Of a DNA stretch of 64,000 bases, positions 8,195-17,199 are shown piece by piece. The notes under the pieces were generated by a model, which made no database searches, was not told the origin of the DNA, and saw only the letters and a program-made list of their open reading frames with translations. A program made the position numbers and the translations under genes. The stretch's first letter is position 1; every line of letters starts with the position of its first letter. This stretch comes from Devosia litorisediminis. Lineage in GTDB: Bacteria; Pseudomonadota; Alphaproteobacteria; Rhizobiales; Devosiaceae. The stretch lies in NCBI RefSeq assembly GCF_018334155.1, contig NZ_JAGXTP010000001.1, positions 806,001-870,000 on the forward strand. Direction: 5' to 3'.

Positions 8195-9466
8195 TCACTT
8201 TTCTGTCGGATAGGCGTGTTCCAGACGCAAGCCGCGCGTTGTATTGGGCGCAAAGCCCGGCCAGTCCTGTTCGCCGAATGGCTCGGCGCTCTGGGTGACA
8301 TCAAGATAGCGACGCTGGGACGGGTCGTCCCTGAGGTGAGTGTCGAGAAACGCCGTGGCGAAATGCTGGGCGATATTGTTCATGCGCTGCGTCGACCAAA
8401 CGGCATCGGCGTAGTGGCCGAAGGGGCTATCGGGGACGGCGCCAGTCTGGCTCTCGATCGGTGCGGGCATTGGCGCGGCCGCATTGTGTCCGGCATTGTC
8501 AAAGGTGAGCAGATAACGCTCGGCGTTGACGGCAGACTGATAAAGAGTGCGCACGCCCGGATCATAACCCGACACCTGATCCAGACTGCCGGCCATGAAC
8601 AGGGTCGGGATGGTGATGCCGCTCAGCCCCCGTGCGTCCCAGAAGCCGGCATTGAAGCCCCATGGGCCAATGGCAATTATGGCCTTGAGGCGCGGATCGC
8701 GTTGCGCATCATAGGCAGGTGTGCCCGCCTGCAGCGCCGCCAGATTGCCGCCAGCCGGGGCGAAGCCCAATTGGGTGCTGGTATCGCTGACACCTGCGCC
8801 GGCGCTGATCAGGGCGCCGTAGCCCCCCATGGAATAGCCAATGATCGCCGTGCGGTCGGGATCGACGATGGCGTTTAGAAAGCTGGCAGGATCGGCCGCC
8901 TCGTCGGCGATGGCATCGAGCACAAACAGCTGATCCGGTGAGCGGTGCATCAGCGTACTGGCAAAACCCAACTGGTTGTCATAGGTGCTCTCGAAGTGAT
9001 CGATGGCCGCGACAACATAGCCTTTTGAGGCCAGATGCTCGCCGAAATGGCTGAGCAGGAAACGGTTACCGGGATAGCCGTGCGAGACAATGACCAATGG
9101 TGCGGCAGGCCGGCCCTGCAGCGGGGCCGCATCGCGCACCGCCTGTCCTTCCAGCGCTATGCGGGTAACACCGTCCACCAGTGGCACATCGGTATAGGTG
9201 GTGCCCGGTTGCTCGCCCTGCAGGTCTGCGGGGTACCAGATTTCAAGCACGAGGGGACGGTCGTAGAGCGGCGCGTCGCTGCCAGCGCCATTGAGCACAT
9301 CCAGGCGATCCAGGCTGGTCACGGTCAAGGTACGCACGCCGACACTGTGGGGGCCGCGGACGGCCAGTTCGGGGGCATCGGGAAGTACCGTATCGATGCG
9401 GTTGGCCTGTGCCATGACAACTCCACCCAGGGCACACCAAACCAGTGCCACGATCAAAACTCTCAT
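8195..9466 (-). CDS. Secreted alpha/beta hydrolase, PAF-acetylhydrolase/dienelactone hydrolase type
   Basis: Exported hydrolase of 423 aa. The signal peptide is short (MRVLIVALVWCALGGVVMAQA). The fold is alpha/beta hydrolase: oxyanion region VIVSHGYPGNRF, nucleophile elbow GYSMGGYGAL (GxSxG) after the halfway point, and a C-terminal catalytic His candidate in TFDNAGHNAAAP. The arrangement resembles the platelet-activating-factor acetylhydrolase/dienelactone hydrolase group of secreted esterases. The substrate is unknown. The frame is open much further upstream, but the ATG read from 9466 has GGGAGG about six bases before it and gives the signal peptide. It lies upstream of ssrA on the same strand and diverges from the DUF1003 gene. 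Confidence 0.85.
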   Translation of the reverse strand: MRVLIVALVWCALGGVVMAQANRIDTVLPDAPELAVRGPHSVGVRTLTVTSLDRLDVLNGAGSDAPLYDRPLVLEIWYPADLQGEQPGTTYTDVPLVDGVTRIALEGQAVRDAAPLQGRPAAPLVIVSHGYPGNRFLLSHFGEHLASKGYVVAAIDHFESTYDNQLGFASTLMHRSPDQLFVLDAIADEAADPASFLNAIVDPDRTAIIGYSMGGYGALISAGAGVSDTSTQLGFAPAGGNLAALQAGTPAYDAQRDPRLKAIIAIGPWGFNAGFWDARGLSGITIPTLFMAGSLDQVSGYDPGVRTLYQSAVNAERYLLTFDNAGHNAAAPMPAPIESQTGAVPDSPFGHYADAVWSTQRMNNIAQHFATAFLDTHLRDDPSQRRYLDVTQSAEPFGEQDWPGFAPNTTRGLRLEHAYPTEK

Positions 9467-9617
9467 CCTGTCCTCCCTAGACCGGCCATGCCGTTCGCGC
9501 CAGCCCAGCGGACTTATCGTACTGGCATGACTGATTGTTGACGCGGTTGCAGCGCAGTCTGATGCGCGGGCCAAACTCGGTATAGAGTGCTCCGGCGCAA
9601 TTCTTGGTGAGGCGGAC

Positions 9618-10199
9618 ATGGCGAATATGGGTACGGACCGGCTGGCCCGGGCAGCGGAGCGGTTTCTGGGCAAGGGTGAGACGGCGCTGGATGAGCGGGA
9701 GCGGCGCGTCCTGCAAACGGCTATCGGCCGCCGTGCGCTGTCGGAGGATACCAGCGAGGTATTCGACGAAGGCTCCAGTTTTGGCGAAAGACTGGCCGAC
9801 GGGGTTGCCGCCTTTGGCGGATCCTGGACATTTCTGATCGGCTTCGGACTGGCCATTCTTGGCTGGGTACTGGGCAATCTGCTGCTGCGGGGCGTAGCCC
9901 CGGACCCATACCCGTTTATCTTTCTCAACCTGCTGCTGTCCATGCTGGCCGCGGTGCAGGCGCCGGTGATCATGATGAGCCAGAACCGACAGGCCTCCAA
10001 GGACCGGTTGGTGACCAGCCATGATTATGAGTGCAACCTCAAAGCGGAAATCGAGATCATGGGACTGCATGAAAAGGTCGACCGCATGCGCGACGACGAT
10101 CTCAAGCAATTGCTGATCAAGCAGCAGGAACAGATCGATCTGTTGATGCGACTGGTTCAGGCGCGCGCGGGGGACGCGCAGGTGCCCGAATCGCCGTAA
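9618..10199 (+). CDS. DUF1003 domain membrane protein
   Basis: Membrane protein of 193 aa. After a polar N-terminus comes [22 protein letters not shown], the start of DUF1003, with two predicted membrane helices (around residues 73-92 and 102-120) separated by the short [10 protein letters not shown] loop, then the family segment [17 protein letters not shown]. The C-terminal ~60 residues are charged and probably a cytoplasmic coiled coil ([19 protein letters not shown]). The family has no firmly established function. thyA begins 10 bases after it, so the two may share a transcript. Confidence 0.88.
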   Translation: MANMGTDRLARAAERFLGKGETALDERERRVLQTAIGRRALSEDTSEVFDEGSSFGERLADGVAAFGGSWTFLIGFGLAILGWVLGNLLLRGVAPDPYPFIFLNLLLSMLAAVQAPVIMMSQNRQASKDRLVTSHDYECNLKAEIEIMGLHEKVDRMRDDDLKQLLIKQQEQIDLLMRLVQARAGDAQVPESP

Positions 10200-10209
10200 T
10201 AGAAGAGCC

Positions 10210-11004
10210 ATGCAGCCCTATCTCAAGCTACTCGCCCACATTCTCGAAAACGGGGCCGACAAGTCTGATCGGACCGGTACCGGTACGCGCAGCGTGTTCG
10301 GCTATCAGATGCGGTTTGATCTGGGGCAGGGGTTTCCGCTGCTCACCACCAAGAAACTGCACCTGAAGTCGATCATCTATGAGCTGCTGTGGTTCATTCG
10401 TGGCGAGACCAATGTGCGCTGGCTGCAGGAGCGTGGCGTCAAGATCTGGGACGAATGGGCTGACGAAAATGGCGATCTCGGGCCAGTCTATGGCTCGCAA
10501 TGGCGCAGCTGGCCAGCACCGGACGGCCGTAAGATCGACCAGCTCGCCCAGGTCGTTGAATCGATCCGGAGCAATCCGAATTCGCGTCGGCATATCGTAT
10601 CCGCCTGGAACCCGGCAGAGGTCGACAACATGGCGCTGCCGCCATGCCATTGCCTGTTCCAGTTTTATGTCGCCAACGGCAAATTGAGCTGCCAGCTCTA
10701 TCAGCGTTCGGCCGATACGTTTCTGGGGGTCCCGTTCAATATCGCCTCCTATGCGCTGCTGACCCATATGGTTGCGCAGGTGGCCGGGCTAGAGGTGGGC
10801 GATTTTGTGCATACCCTTGGCGATGCGCATCTGTATTCCAACCATTTCGAACAGGCGCAATTGCAGCTGACGCGCGAACCACGGCCGCTGCCGACGCTGG
10901 TGATCAATCCCAATGTGACGCGGCTGGAAGACTTCGCGTTCGAGGATTTCGCCTTTGAAGGCTATGATCCGCACCCGAGCATCAAGGCGCCGATCTCCGT
11001 CTAG
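10210..11004 (+). CDS. thyA: Thymidylate synthase
   Basis: ThyA makes dTMP from dUMP with methylene-tetrahydrofolate as one-carbon donor and reductant, producing dihydrofolate. It is 264 aa, the usual length. Recognisable parts are [19 protein letters not shown] near the N-terminus, the active-site cysteine in [12 protein letters not shown] near residue 146, the dUMP-binding segment [20 protein letters not shown], and the C-terminal substrate-closing region. The product dihydrofolate is recycled by folA, three genes downstream, so thyA and folA form a functional pair here with two less understood genes between them. Confidence 0.97.
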   Translation: MQPYLKLLAHILENGADKSDRTGTGTRSVFGYQMRFDLGQGFPLLTTKKLHLKSIIYELLWFIRGETNVRWLQERGVKIWDEWADENGDLGPVYGSQWRSWPAPDGRKIDQLAQVVESIRSNPNSRRHIVSAWNPAEVDNMALPPCHCLFQFYVANGKLSCQLYQRSADTFLGVPFNIASYALLTHMVAQVAGLEVGDFVHTLGDAHLYSNHFEQAQLQLTREPRPLPTLVINPNVTRLEDFAFEDFAFEGYDPHPSIKAPISV

Positions 11005-11086
11005 ACGCCTCGTGACCAAGGTCATGGCCTAGAGTCCGGTTCTTGGTGCAAGTGTCTGATACATATCGATGTTTGGGAGGACGGTT

Positions 11087-12097
11087 ATGCGATCATTGCG
11101 CGTTGTGGGGCTGCTGCTGGCGACGGTGCTTCCGGCATTGGGCAATGATACGTCGGCGGTGCTGACGACCGGCGGTCTGGAATTCGTGACCAACCCTGAC
11201 ATCGTGATGGCCAGTGAAGAGCTGTTCATTTCGGCTGACGAAATTCGGGTGGTCTATCAGTTCCGCAATGATGGGGCCAAAGACCAGAGCGTGCTGGTCG
11301 CGTTCCCGATGCCCGATATTGTGCCGTCGGTCTATTCGCCCGTTGCGTTCCCAACCGGGCCCGATGACAATCTGTTTGAATTCTCCACCACGCTGGACGG
11401 GCAGCCAGTCGAGGCCACACTGCACGAATATGCCTATGCGCATGGTGTGGACCGTACCAAGCTATTGCGTCAGCTCGGCTTGCCACTGGTGCCGATCAGT
11501 GAAGCGGCCAGCGCGACGACCGATGCACTGGGTGAAGAAACACGGGCCACGCTGCTGCATTTCGGACTGTTGATGCCCGATGAATATGACGTCGGTGAGG
11601 GCATGAAAATGCACTACTGGCCAGCCTGGACCTACAAAGCAACCTATACGTGGGAGGCCGTGTTTCCGGCAGGAGAGACCGTGGAAGTCGTCCACACCTA
11701 TACGCCCAGCGTTGGCGGCACTGTGGGCGTGAGCTTTCTGGGTGAAGCCTATGATGATTATGACCCGGCGCGGGAGTATGCCGAGCGCTATTGCACGGAT
11801 GAGAGTTTTCTCAGCGGGGTGCGCAAGACGCTGCGCGATCCCAATGATCCCTGGTCGGCGCCATTCACCGAAAGCTGGATTTCCTATATTCTGACCACCG
11901 GCAGCAATTGGGCCGGCAACGGCATTGAGCGGTTCCGGCTGGTCATCGATAAGGGTGATCCGAACAACCTTGTTTCCTTTTGCGGAGAGGGTGTCACCAA
12001 GATCGGGCCGACCACCTTCGAGATGGTCAAGGAGAATTTCTGGCCAGAGCAGGAACTTAACGTGCTCATTCTCAATCGCATGCCGGACAGCCAATGA
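11087..12097 (+). CDS. DUF4424 family secreted protein
   Basis: Exported protein of 336 aa with signal peptide MRSLRVVGLLLATVLPALG followed by NDTSAVLTTGGLEFV, the usual start of DUF4424 proteins. The body is mostly beta-strand, with the conserved region MASEELFISADEIRVVYQF and a C-terminal RFRLVIDKGDPNNLVSFCGEG. Family function is unknown. I use the ATG at 11087, preceded by GGGAGG, rather than the in-frame ATG at 11069, which lies before that site and lacks a signal-like start. Its stop codon overlaps the start of the following GNAT gene (ATGA), suggesting translational coupling. Confidence 0.85.
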   Translation: MRSLRVVGLLLATVLPALGNDTSAVLTTGGLEFVTNPDIVMASEELFISADEIRVVYQFRNDGAKDQSVLVAFPMPDIVPSVYSPVAFPTGPDDNLFEFSTTLDGQPVEATLHEYAYAHGVDRTKLLRQLGLPLVPISEAASATTDALGEETRATLLHFGLLMPDEYDVGEGMKMHYWPAWTYKATYTWEAVFPAGETVEVVHTYTPSVGGTVGVSFLGEAYDDYDPAREYAERYCTDESFLSGVRKTLRDPNDPWSAPFTESWISYILTTGSNWAGNGIERFRLVIDKGDPNNLVSFCGEGVTKIGPTTFEMVKENFWPEQELNVLILNRMPDSQ

Positions 12098-12573
12098 CCC
12101 TGACGATACGAACGGCCAAAGCCGATGACGCCGCTCAGATCGTGTCGTTCATCGATGCACTGGCGGCCTATGAAAAACTCAGCCACGAGGCCAAGGCGAG
12201 CGAGGTCGATATCGTCCGCGACCTGTTTGGTGCGGATCCCAAGGTGTTCTGCGAGATCGCCGAATGGGGTGGCAAGCCGGTAGGCTTTGCGCTGTGGTTC
12301 TATACCTATTCGACATTCCAGGGGCGACACGGCATCTGGCTGGAGGACCTCTATGTCGATCCCGAAATGCGCGGTAACGGCGTCGGCAAGGCATTGCTGC
12401 AGCATCTGGCACAGCGTTGCGTCGCTGAGAGTCTCGGACGGTTTGAGTGGTGGGTACTGAACTGGAACACGCCTTCAATCGAGTTCTACAAAGCGCAGGG
12501 TGGTGTGATGCAGGATGAGTGGACCAAGGTGCGGGTCGAAGGTGCCGAACTAGCAAAGCTGGGTGCAAGATGA
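12094..12573 (+). CDS. GNAT family N-acetyltransferase
   Basis: Acetyltransferase of 159 aa with one GNAT domain. The acetyl-CoA binding loop is visible as LEDLYVDPEMRGNGVGKALL (motif A, RGxGxG-like), followed by the motif B part WVLNWNTPSIEFYKAQGG. It resembles the spermidine/diamine N-acetyltransferase-like group of small soluble GNATs, but the substrate cannot be read from sequence. It overlaps DUF4424 by 4 bases upstream and folA by 4 bases downstream, so it is almost certainly in one transcript with both. Confidence 0.9.
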   Translation: MTLTIRTAKADDAAQIVSFIDALAAYEKLSHEAKASEVDIVRDLFGADPKVFCEIAEWGGKPVGFALWFYTYSTFQGRHGIWLEDLYVDPEMRGNGVGKALLQHLAQRCVAESLGRFEWWVLNWNTPSIEFYKAQGGVMQDEWTKVRVEGAELAKLGAR

Positions 12574-13094
12574 GCGTGCGTATCGCGATGATTGCAGCGG
12601 TTGCGGAGAATGGTGTGATCGGCAGCGACCAGACCATTCCCTGGCGCATTCCCTCCGATTTTGCCTGGTTCAAGCGCACCACGCTGGGCAAGCCGATGAT
12701 CATGGGCCGCAAGCAATATGAAACGGTGGGCAAGCCGCTGCCGGGGCGGACCAATATCGTGGTCACGCGGCAGCAGGGGTACCAGCCTGATGGCGTGGAA
12801 GTGGTCGCAAACCTGGATGAAGCGCTCGATCTGGCGCGGCAAATCGTCAAGCGCGACGATGTTGACGAGATTATGATCATTGGGGGCGGCGAGATATATC
12901 GGCAGATGATGGAGCGGGCTGACCGGCTCTATATTTCCCATATTGCGCTCGAACCAGCCGGAAACGTGGTGTTTCCGGAGATAGATCCGGCAGTGTGGGT
13001 TGTGGTGGACGAGCCCGAAGTAATGCCCAATCCCAAGGATGAAGCCAGCTACCGCGTCAAAGTGTACGAGCGGCGTTTACCCGCTGCGCATTGA
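12570..13094 (+). CDS. folA: Dihydrofolate reductase
   Basis: FolA reduces dihydrofolate to tetrahydrofolate with NADPH and is the target of trimethoprim. It is 174 aa. The N-terminus IAMIAAVAENGVIGSDQTIP is typical, the catalytic acid is the Asp of IPSDFAWFK, the cofactor site includes MGRKQYETVGKPLPGRTN, and the late motif is MIIGGGEIYRQMM. The start is the ATG at 12570, which overlaps the stop of the GNAT gene; an upstream in-frame start at 12519 would add residues unlike any DHFR. It closes the folate cycle opened by thyA. Confidence 0.96.
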   Translation: MSVRIAMIAAVAENGVIGSDQTIPWRIPSDFAWFKRTTLGKPMIMGRKQYETVGKPLPGRTNIVVTRQQGYQPDGVEVVANLDEALDLARQIVKRDDVDEIMIIGGGEIYRQMMERADRLYISHIALEPAGNVVFPEIDPAVWVVVDEPEVMPNPKDEASYRVKVYERRLPAAH

Positions 13095-13157
13095 TCGCGC
13101 CGAGGCCTTACCTATATAAGGCTGCAATGAAACGACACAATATCCGAAAGGGACGCG

Positions 13158-14264
13158 ATGCCGTGGGAGAATAACGGAGGCGGGGGTGGCCGCAATACTG
13201 GCGGCCCCTGGGGGCAGGCACCTGGTGGTGGCGGTGGCGGTGGTCCACGTCGGCCAGGCGGCGGTAATACGCCCAATCTCGAGGACATTCTCAATCGTGG
13301 CCGCGACCAGTTCAAGGGCGGTGTGCCGGGTGGTCGCTGGGCGTTGGTCGGTGGCGTGCTGGCGCTGGTGGCCTTTTGGGGCCTGAATTCGATCTATACG
13401 GTCGAAGAAGCCGAGGTCGGCGTGGAATTCCGGTTCGGTGCACCCAAGCAGGAGCTGTCGACCGCTGGGTTGCATTTCCACCTTTGGCCAGTCGAGACGG
13501 TTGAGAAGGTCAATACCTCTCAGAACCAGACATCGATCGGATCAGCCACTGGTGCGGGTGCCCGCGCCAATGCCGATGACGGGCTGATGCTTTCTGGTGA
13601 CCAGAACATCGTGGACGTCCGCTTTGCCGTGCTGTGGTCTGTCGGTAATCCAATCGACTATCTGATCAATGTCCGTGATCCCGAAGAGATGGTGCGCAAT
13701 GCCGCCGAAAGCGCGATGCGCGAGGTCGTTGGTCGCCGTCCGGCTCAGGACATTTTCCGTGACGACCGCGCCGGTGTTGCGATCGAGGTGCAAGACATCA
13801 CTCAGGCTATTCTGGACTCATACAGCATGGGTGTCAGCGTCAGTCAGATTTCGATCGAAAACGCCGCGCCGCCTGCTGAAGTGGCCGACGCCTTCAATGA
13901 AGTGCAGCGTGCCGAGCAGGATGAAGACCGTCTGCAGGAAGAAGCCCGTTCCTACGCCAACACCCTGCTGGGTGATGCACGTGGTCGTGCTGCCGCTCTT
14001 CGCGAAGATGCTGCCGCTTACACCAACCGCGTGGTGCAGGAAGCAACCGGTGAAGCCCAGCGCTTCAATGCCGTCTATGCTGAATACGTCAACGCGCCGG
14101 ACGTGACGCGCAAGCGTCTGTTCCTTGAGACCATGGAACAGGTTCTGGGCGGTTCGGAAAAGGTGCTGATCGAGAACGGGGCCAATGGTTCGGGCGTCGT
14201 GCCCTACCTGCCGCTTCCCGAACTGCGCTCGGGCGCTACCAACACCAGCGCGACGGGGAACTAA
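13158..14264 (+). CDS. hflK: FtsH protease modulator HflK
   Basis: HflK and HflC form a large cage around the membrane protease FtsH and limit its access to membrane substrates. This protein is 368 aa. Residues 1-45 are strongly Gly-rich with Pro and Asn, a normal HflK feature. One membrane helix follows (around residues 62-80, WALVGGVLALVAFWGL), then the SPFH/band-7 domain (VEEAEVGVEFRFGAPKQ onward) and a long helical coiled coil with ERxxR-type Ala-rich repeats. hflC starts 3 bases after its stop, so the two are translated together. Confidence 0.96.
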   Translation: MPWENNGGGGGRNTGGPWGQAPGGGGGGGPRRPGGGNTPNLEDILNRGRDQFKGGVPGGRWALVGGVLALVAFWGLNSIYTVEEAEVGVEFRFGAPKQELSTAGLHFHLWPVETVEKVNTSQNQTSIGSATGAGARANADDGLMLSGDQNIVDVRFAVLWSVGNPIDYLINVRDPEEMVRNAAESAMREVVGRRPAQDIFRDDRAGVAIEVQDITQAILDSYSMGVSVSQISIENAAPPAEVADAFNEVQRAEQDEDRLQEEARSYANTLLGDARGRAAALREDAAAYTNRVVQEATGEAQRFNAVYAEYVNAPDVTRKRLFLETMEQVLGGSEKVLIENGANGSGVVPYLPLPELRSGATNTSATGN

Positions 14265-14267
14265 GCC

Positions 14268-15344
14268 ATGAGCAATCGTCTAATCATTATTGGCGCGGTT
14301 CTTGTTGCTGCGCTCTACGTCCTGTTCTCGTCGGTCTATGTGGTCAACGAGCGTGAGCAGGCCATCGTCATGCGCTTTGGCCAGATCACCGATGTGCGCA
14401 GTGAGCCGGGTCTGTACTTCAAGATTCCGACTGACATCGTGGATAGTGTTCAGGTCATCGAAGATCGCCTGCTCCGCCAGGATATCGCCGACATGACCGT
14501 GCAGGTTTCCGGTGGTGCGTTCTACGAAGTGGACGCGTTCCTGACCTATCGGATCACTGATCCGGTTCTGTTCCGTCAGCGCGCCCTTGGCCAGCTTTCG
14601 GTGGCTCAGGATCGTATCGCAACGCGGTTCGACGCTGCCCTTCGCCAGGTCTACGGTCTGCGCGAATTCAACGCGGCGCTATCTGAACAGCGGTCGCAGA
14701 TGATGGCTGAGGCCCGTGACCTGATCCGACCAGAAATGGCCGGGCTCGGTATCGAGATCGTTGATGTGCGTATTCTGCGTACCGATCTTGCCGAGGAAGT
14801 CAGCGAGCGTACCTATGAGCGCATGCGTGCTGAACGTCTTGCCGAAGCGGCTCTGCTGCGGGCGCGTGGTCAGGAGCAGGCACAGAGCCTGCGGGCTATT
14901 GCGGATCGTCAGGCCGTGGAAATCGTGGCAGCTGCCACGCGTGATGCGGAAATCATTCGTGGTACGGGTGACGCCGAGCGCAACCGCATCTTTGCGGCGG
15001 CGTATGGTCAGGACGCGGAATTCTTCGAGTTCTACCGTTCGATGGAATCCTATCGGACTGCCCTGACCGGCACTGGCACCACAATGGTGCTGTCGCCTGA
15101 CAGTGCGTTCTTCCGCTACTTTGGTTCGGACGGCGAAATTCCGGCTGCATCAACCAATCCGGCACGGCCAATCCAGCCGCTGGCGGCGCCGATCACCGCG
15201 CCAAATCCGGATGAGCCAGCCCTTGATGGTCTGGGCATTGAAGAGACCGTGGCCCCATCGATCACGCTCGATGATGGCTCGGAACTCTCGCCAACCGTTG
15301 GCACCGAGGTGCCGGCAGCGATTGAAGAAGCCCCCGCTCAGTAA
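14268..15344 (+). CDS. hflC: FtsH protease modulator HflC
   Basis: Partner of HflK in the FtsH-containing membrane complex, 358 aa. An N-terminal membrane helix (LIIIGAVLVAALYVLFSSVY) precedes the SPFH domain (VVNEREQAIVMRFGQITDV) and the long helical arm (SERTYERMRAERLAEAALLR, then the Ala-rich RDAEIIRGTGDAERNRIFA). The usual HflC end near FFEFYRSMESYR is followed by about 75 residues rich in Pro, Ala and Glu. That is longer than E. coli HflC and probably disordered. A good terminator hairpin follows at 15368. Confidence 0.96.
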   Translation: MSNRLIIIGAVLVAALYVLFSSVYVVNEREQAIVMRFGQITDVRSEPGLYFKIPTDIVDSVQVIEDRLLRQDIADMTVQVSGGAFYEVDAFLTYRITDPVLFRQRALGQLSVAQDRIATRFDAALRQVYGLREFNAALSEQRSQMMAEARDLIRPEMAGLGIEIVDVRILRTDLAEEVSERTYERMRAERLAEAALLRARGQEQAQSLRAIADRQAVEIVAAATRDAEIIRGTGDAERNRIFAAAYGQDAEFFEFYRSMESYRTALTGTGTTMVLSPDSAFFRYFGSDGEIPAASTNPARPIQPLAAPITAPNPDEPALDGLGIEETVAPSITLDDGSELSPTVGTEVPAAIEEAPAQ

Positions 15345-15367
15345 GCGCGGATTGCAACCAGACATAG

Positions 15368-15401
15368 AAAAACCCGGCGCAGGTGACTGTGCCGGGTTTT
15401 T
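15368..15401 (+). terminator. Intrinsic terminator after hflC
   Basis: AAAAACCCGGC (15368-15378) pairs with GCCGGGTTTTT (15391-15401) around a 12-base loop. The stem carries an A-run on one side and a T-run on the other, so it can stop transcription from hflKC and also from serB on the opposite strand. Confidence 0.85.
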
Positions 15402-15423
15402 GTTTGGGCTTCCCTAGCCTTTG

Positions 15424-16296
15424 CTAGCGGACGATGTCCTCGTCGGTATAGCCCTGCAAATAGAGCAGGGCGGTCAGATCGCCGTGATCAATGCGGATGC
15501 CTGCCTCAGCGGCAACCGCGGGCTTGGCATGCAGGGCCACGCCAAAGCCGGCGATCCTGATCATGTCCAGATCGTTGGCGCCATCACCGACAGCGATAGT
15601 GCGGTCGAGCGGCACATTGCGCTCCTGGGACAGGGCGATCAGACGTTCGCGCTTGGTGGATTTATCGACAATGGGTTTGGTGACGGTGCCGGTCAGCCGG
15701 TCGCCGTCAAATTCGAGCACGTTGGCCACGGCCTCATCAAAGCCGATACGCTTGGCGAAGAAGTCGGCAAAGAAAGTGAAGCCTCCGGACACTAGAGCGG
15801 TATAGGCACCATAGGCCTTCATGGTCTGGATCAGGGCACGGCCGCCAGGGGCCAGAGTGATCTGTTCGCGGCGCACTTCCTCGATCACCTTGCGCTCGAG
15901 CCCCTTGAGCAGAGCCACGCGGGTGTCCAGGGCGGCGGCGAAATCGAGTTCGCCGCGCATGGCGCGATCGGTGATTTCGGCGACCTGTTCCTTGAGCCCG
16001 AGTGCGGCGGCCAGCTCATCGATGCATTCCTCGTTGATCATGGTGGAGTCCATGTCAGCGATGAGCAACGGCTTGCGGCGCCCCTGGCTGGGCACCAGAT
16101 TGGCGTCCACCTTGGCGTCACCAATGACCTGACGGGCCAGGGTCAGGGCGTCAGGCGACTTGGGGTCGATGATTTCGCAGGCAATGGCGTGGTCGAGCCA
16201 GTTGAGTTCACCGCCGATTTCCTGCACCACTGCGGCGGCCAGAGCCGGGTCTAGTTCTGAATCGGTTGGATTGGCGATGAGGCATAATACTGGCAT
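15424..16296 (-). CDS. serB: Phosphoserine phosphatase SerB
   Basis: SerB removes phosphate from phosphoserine, the last step of serine synthesis. It is a HAD-superfamily enzyme of 290 aa. Motif I is DMDSTMINEECIDE with the nucleophile Asp, motif II is LVSGGFTFFAD, and motif III is AVGDGANDLDMI. The first ~75 residues form the ACT-like N-terminal domain common in alphaproteobacterial SerB. The frame is open far upstream (to 17130), but the family sequence starts at the ATG read from 16296 (MPVLCLIANPTDSELD). It diverges from miaA, with 24 bases between their starts, so their promoters must overlap the neighbouring genes' 5' ends. Confidence 0.95.
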   Translation of the reverse strand: MPVLCLIANPTDSELDPALAAAVVQEIGGELNWLDHAIACEIIDPKSPDALTLARQVIGDAKVDANLVPSQGRRKPLLIADMDSTMINEECIDELAAALGLKEQVAEITDRAMRGELDFAAALDTRVALLKGLERKVIEEVRREQITLAPGGRALIQTMKAYGAYTALVSGGFTFFADFFAKRIGFDEAVANVLEFDGDRLTGTVTKPIVDKSTKRERLIALSQERNVPLDRTIAVGDGANDLDMIRIAGFGVALHAKPAVAAEAGIRIDHGDLTALLYLQGYTDEDIVR

Positions 16297-16320
16297 GAAA
16301 TTTACTCTGGGAGGAAATGC

Positions 16321-17199
16321 GTGACGGGCCGCAGACGCGCCGTTCTGATAGCGGGTCCGACTGCCAGCGGCAAGTCGGCGCTGGCGCTTGCCATGGCGCA
16401 GGCGCAGGGCGGGGTGATCGTCAATGCGGATTCCATGCAGGTTTATGACACGCTGCGCGTGGTGACGGCGCGGCCGAGCGTCGATGATGAGGCGCAGGCC
16501 GACCATCGGCTCTATGGCGTGGTACCTGCGGCAACGCGGTTCTCGACCGGCCAGTGGCTGACAGCGGTGGGTGCGGTGATCGCCGACAGTGGCGAGGCCC
16601 CGCTGATTTTTGTCGGTGGCACGGGGCTGTATTTCGATGCCTTGCTCAATGGTTTTGCGGACATTCCCGAGGTTGCGCCGGAGATTACCGCGCAGGTGCA
16701 GGACGAGGTGACTGCGCTGGACGGTACACAGCGGCTCGCCTTGTTGCGGCAGGAAGATCCCGAGGCGGCCGCACGGCTCAAGGTGGCTGATCCGCAGCGA
16801 CTGATCCGTGCGCTGGCCGTCAAACGGGCCACTGGCCGGACATTGTCGAGTTTTCAGGACGACAAGCAGATGGGGGTGCTGGAGGGGTTCGATATCGAGC
16901 GCATGGTGCTTGATCCCGACCGCGATGTGCTGCGTCAGCGGATTGCCAGGCGCTTTGCTGCCATGTTCAACGGCGGTGCCGTAGAAGAGGTCAAGGCCTT
17001 GCGGGCGCTTGATCTGGACCCCGGTCTGCCGGTGATGAAGGCCATTGGCGTGCGCGAGATCGGCGATTGGCTCGACGGCGCCAGCGAACCCGATGACGCC
17101 ATTACGCTGGCGACGATTGCAACGCACCAATATGCCAAGCGTCAGCGGACCTGGTTCCGTAACCGGTTCGGCGACTGGCCCCGCCGGGCGCTGGTCTAG
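16321..17199 (+). CDS. miaA: tRNA dimethylallyltransferase MiaA
   Basis: MiaA adds an isopentenyl group to adenosine 37 of tRNAs that read codons starting with U. It is 292 aa. The P-loop is GPTASGKS near residue 13. Other landmarks are NADSMQVYDTLRVVTARPS, the motif FVGGTGLYFDALLNGFADIP, and the RAL(A)VKRATG segment, with the C-terminal YAKRQRTWFRNRF that ends MiaA proteins. The start codon is GTG at 16321, behind GGGAGGAAATGC. It converges on the MATE gene with a 4-base overlap of the coding ends. Confidence 0.96.
   Translation: MTGRRRAVLIAGPTASGKSALALAMAQAQGGVIVNADSMQVYDTLRVVTARPSVDDEAQADHRLYGVVPAATRFSTGQWLTAVGAVIADSGEAPLIFVGGTGLYFDALLNGFADIPEVAPEITAQVQDEVTALDGTQRLALLRQEDPEAAARLKVADPQRLIRALAVKRATGRTLSSFQDDKQMGVLEGFDIERMVLDPDRDVLRQRIARRFAAMFNGGAVEEVKALRALDLDPGLPVMKAIGVREIGDWLDGASEPDDAITLATIATHQYAKRQRTWFRNRFGDWPRRALV

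Noticed and set aside
15424-17130. 568-codon minus-strand frame through serB and miaA
   Set aside because: Only the part from 16296 is SerB. The upstream extension is antisense to miaA and has no recognisable sequence.
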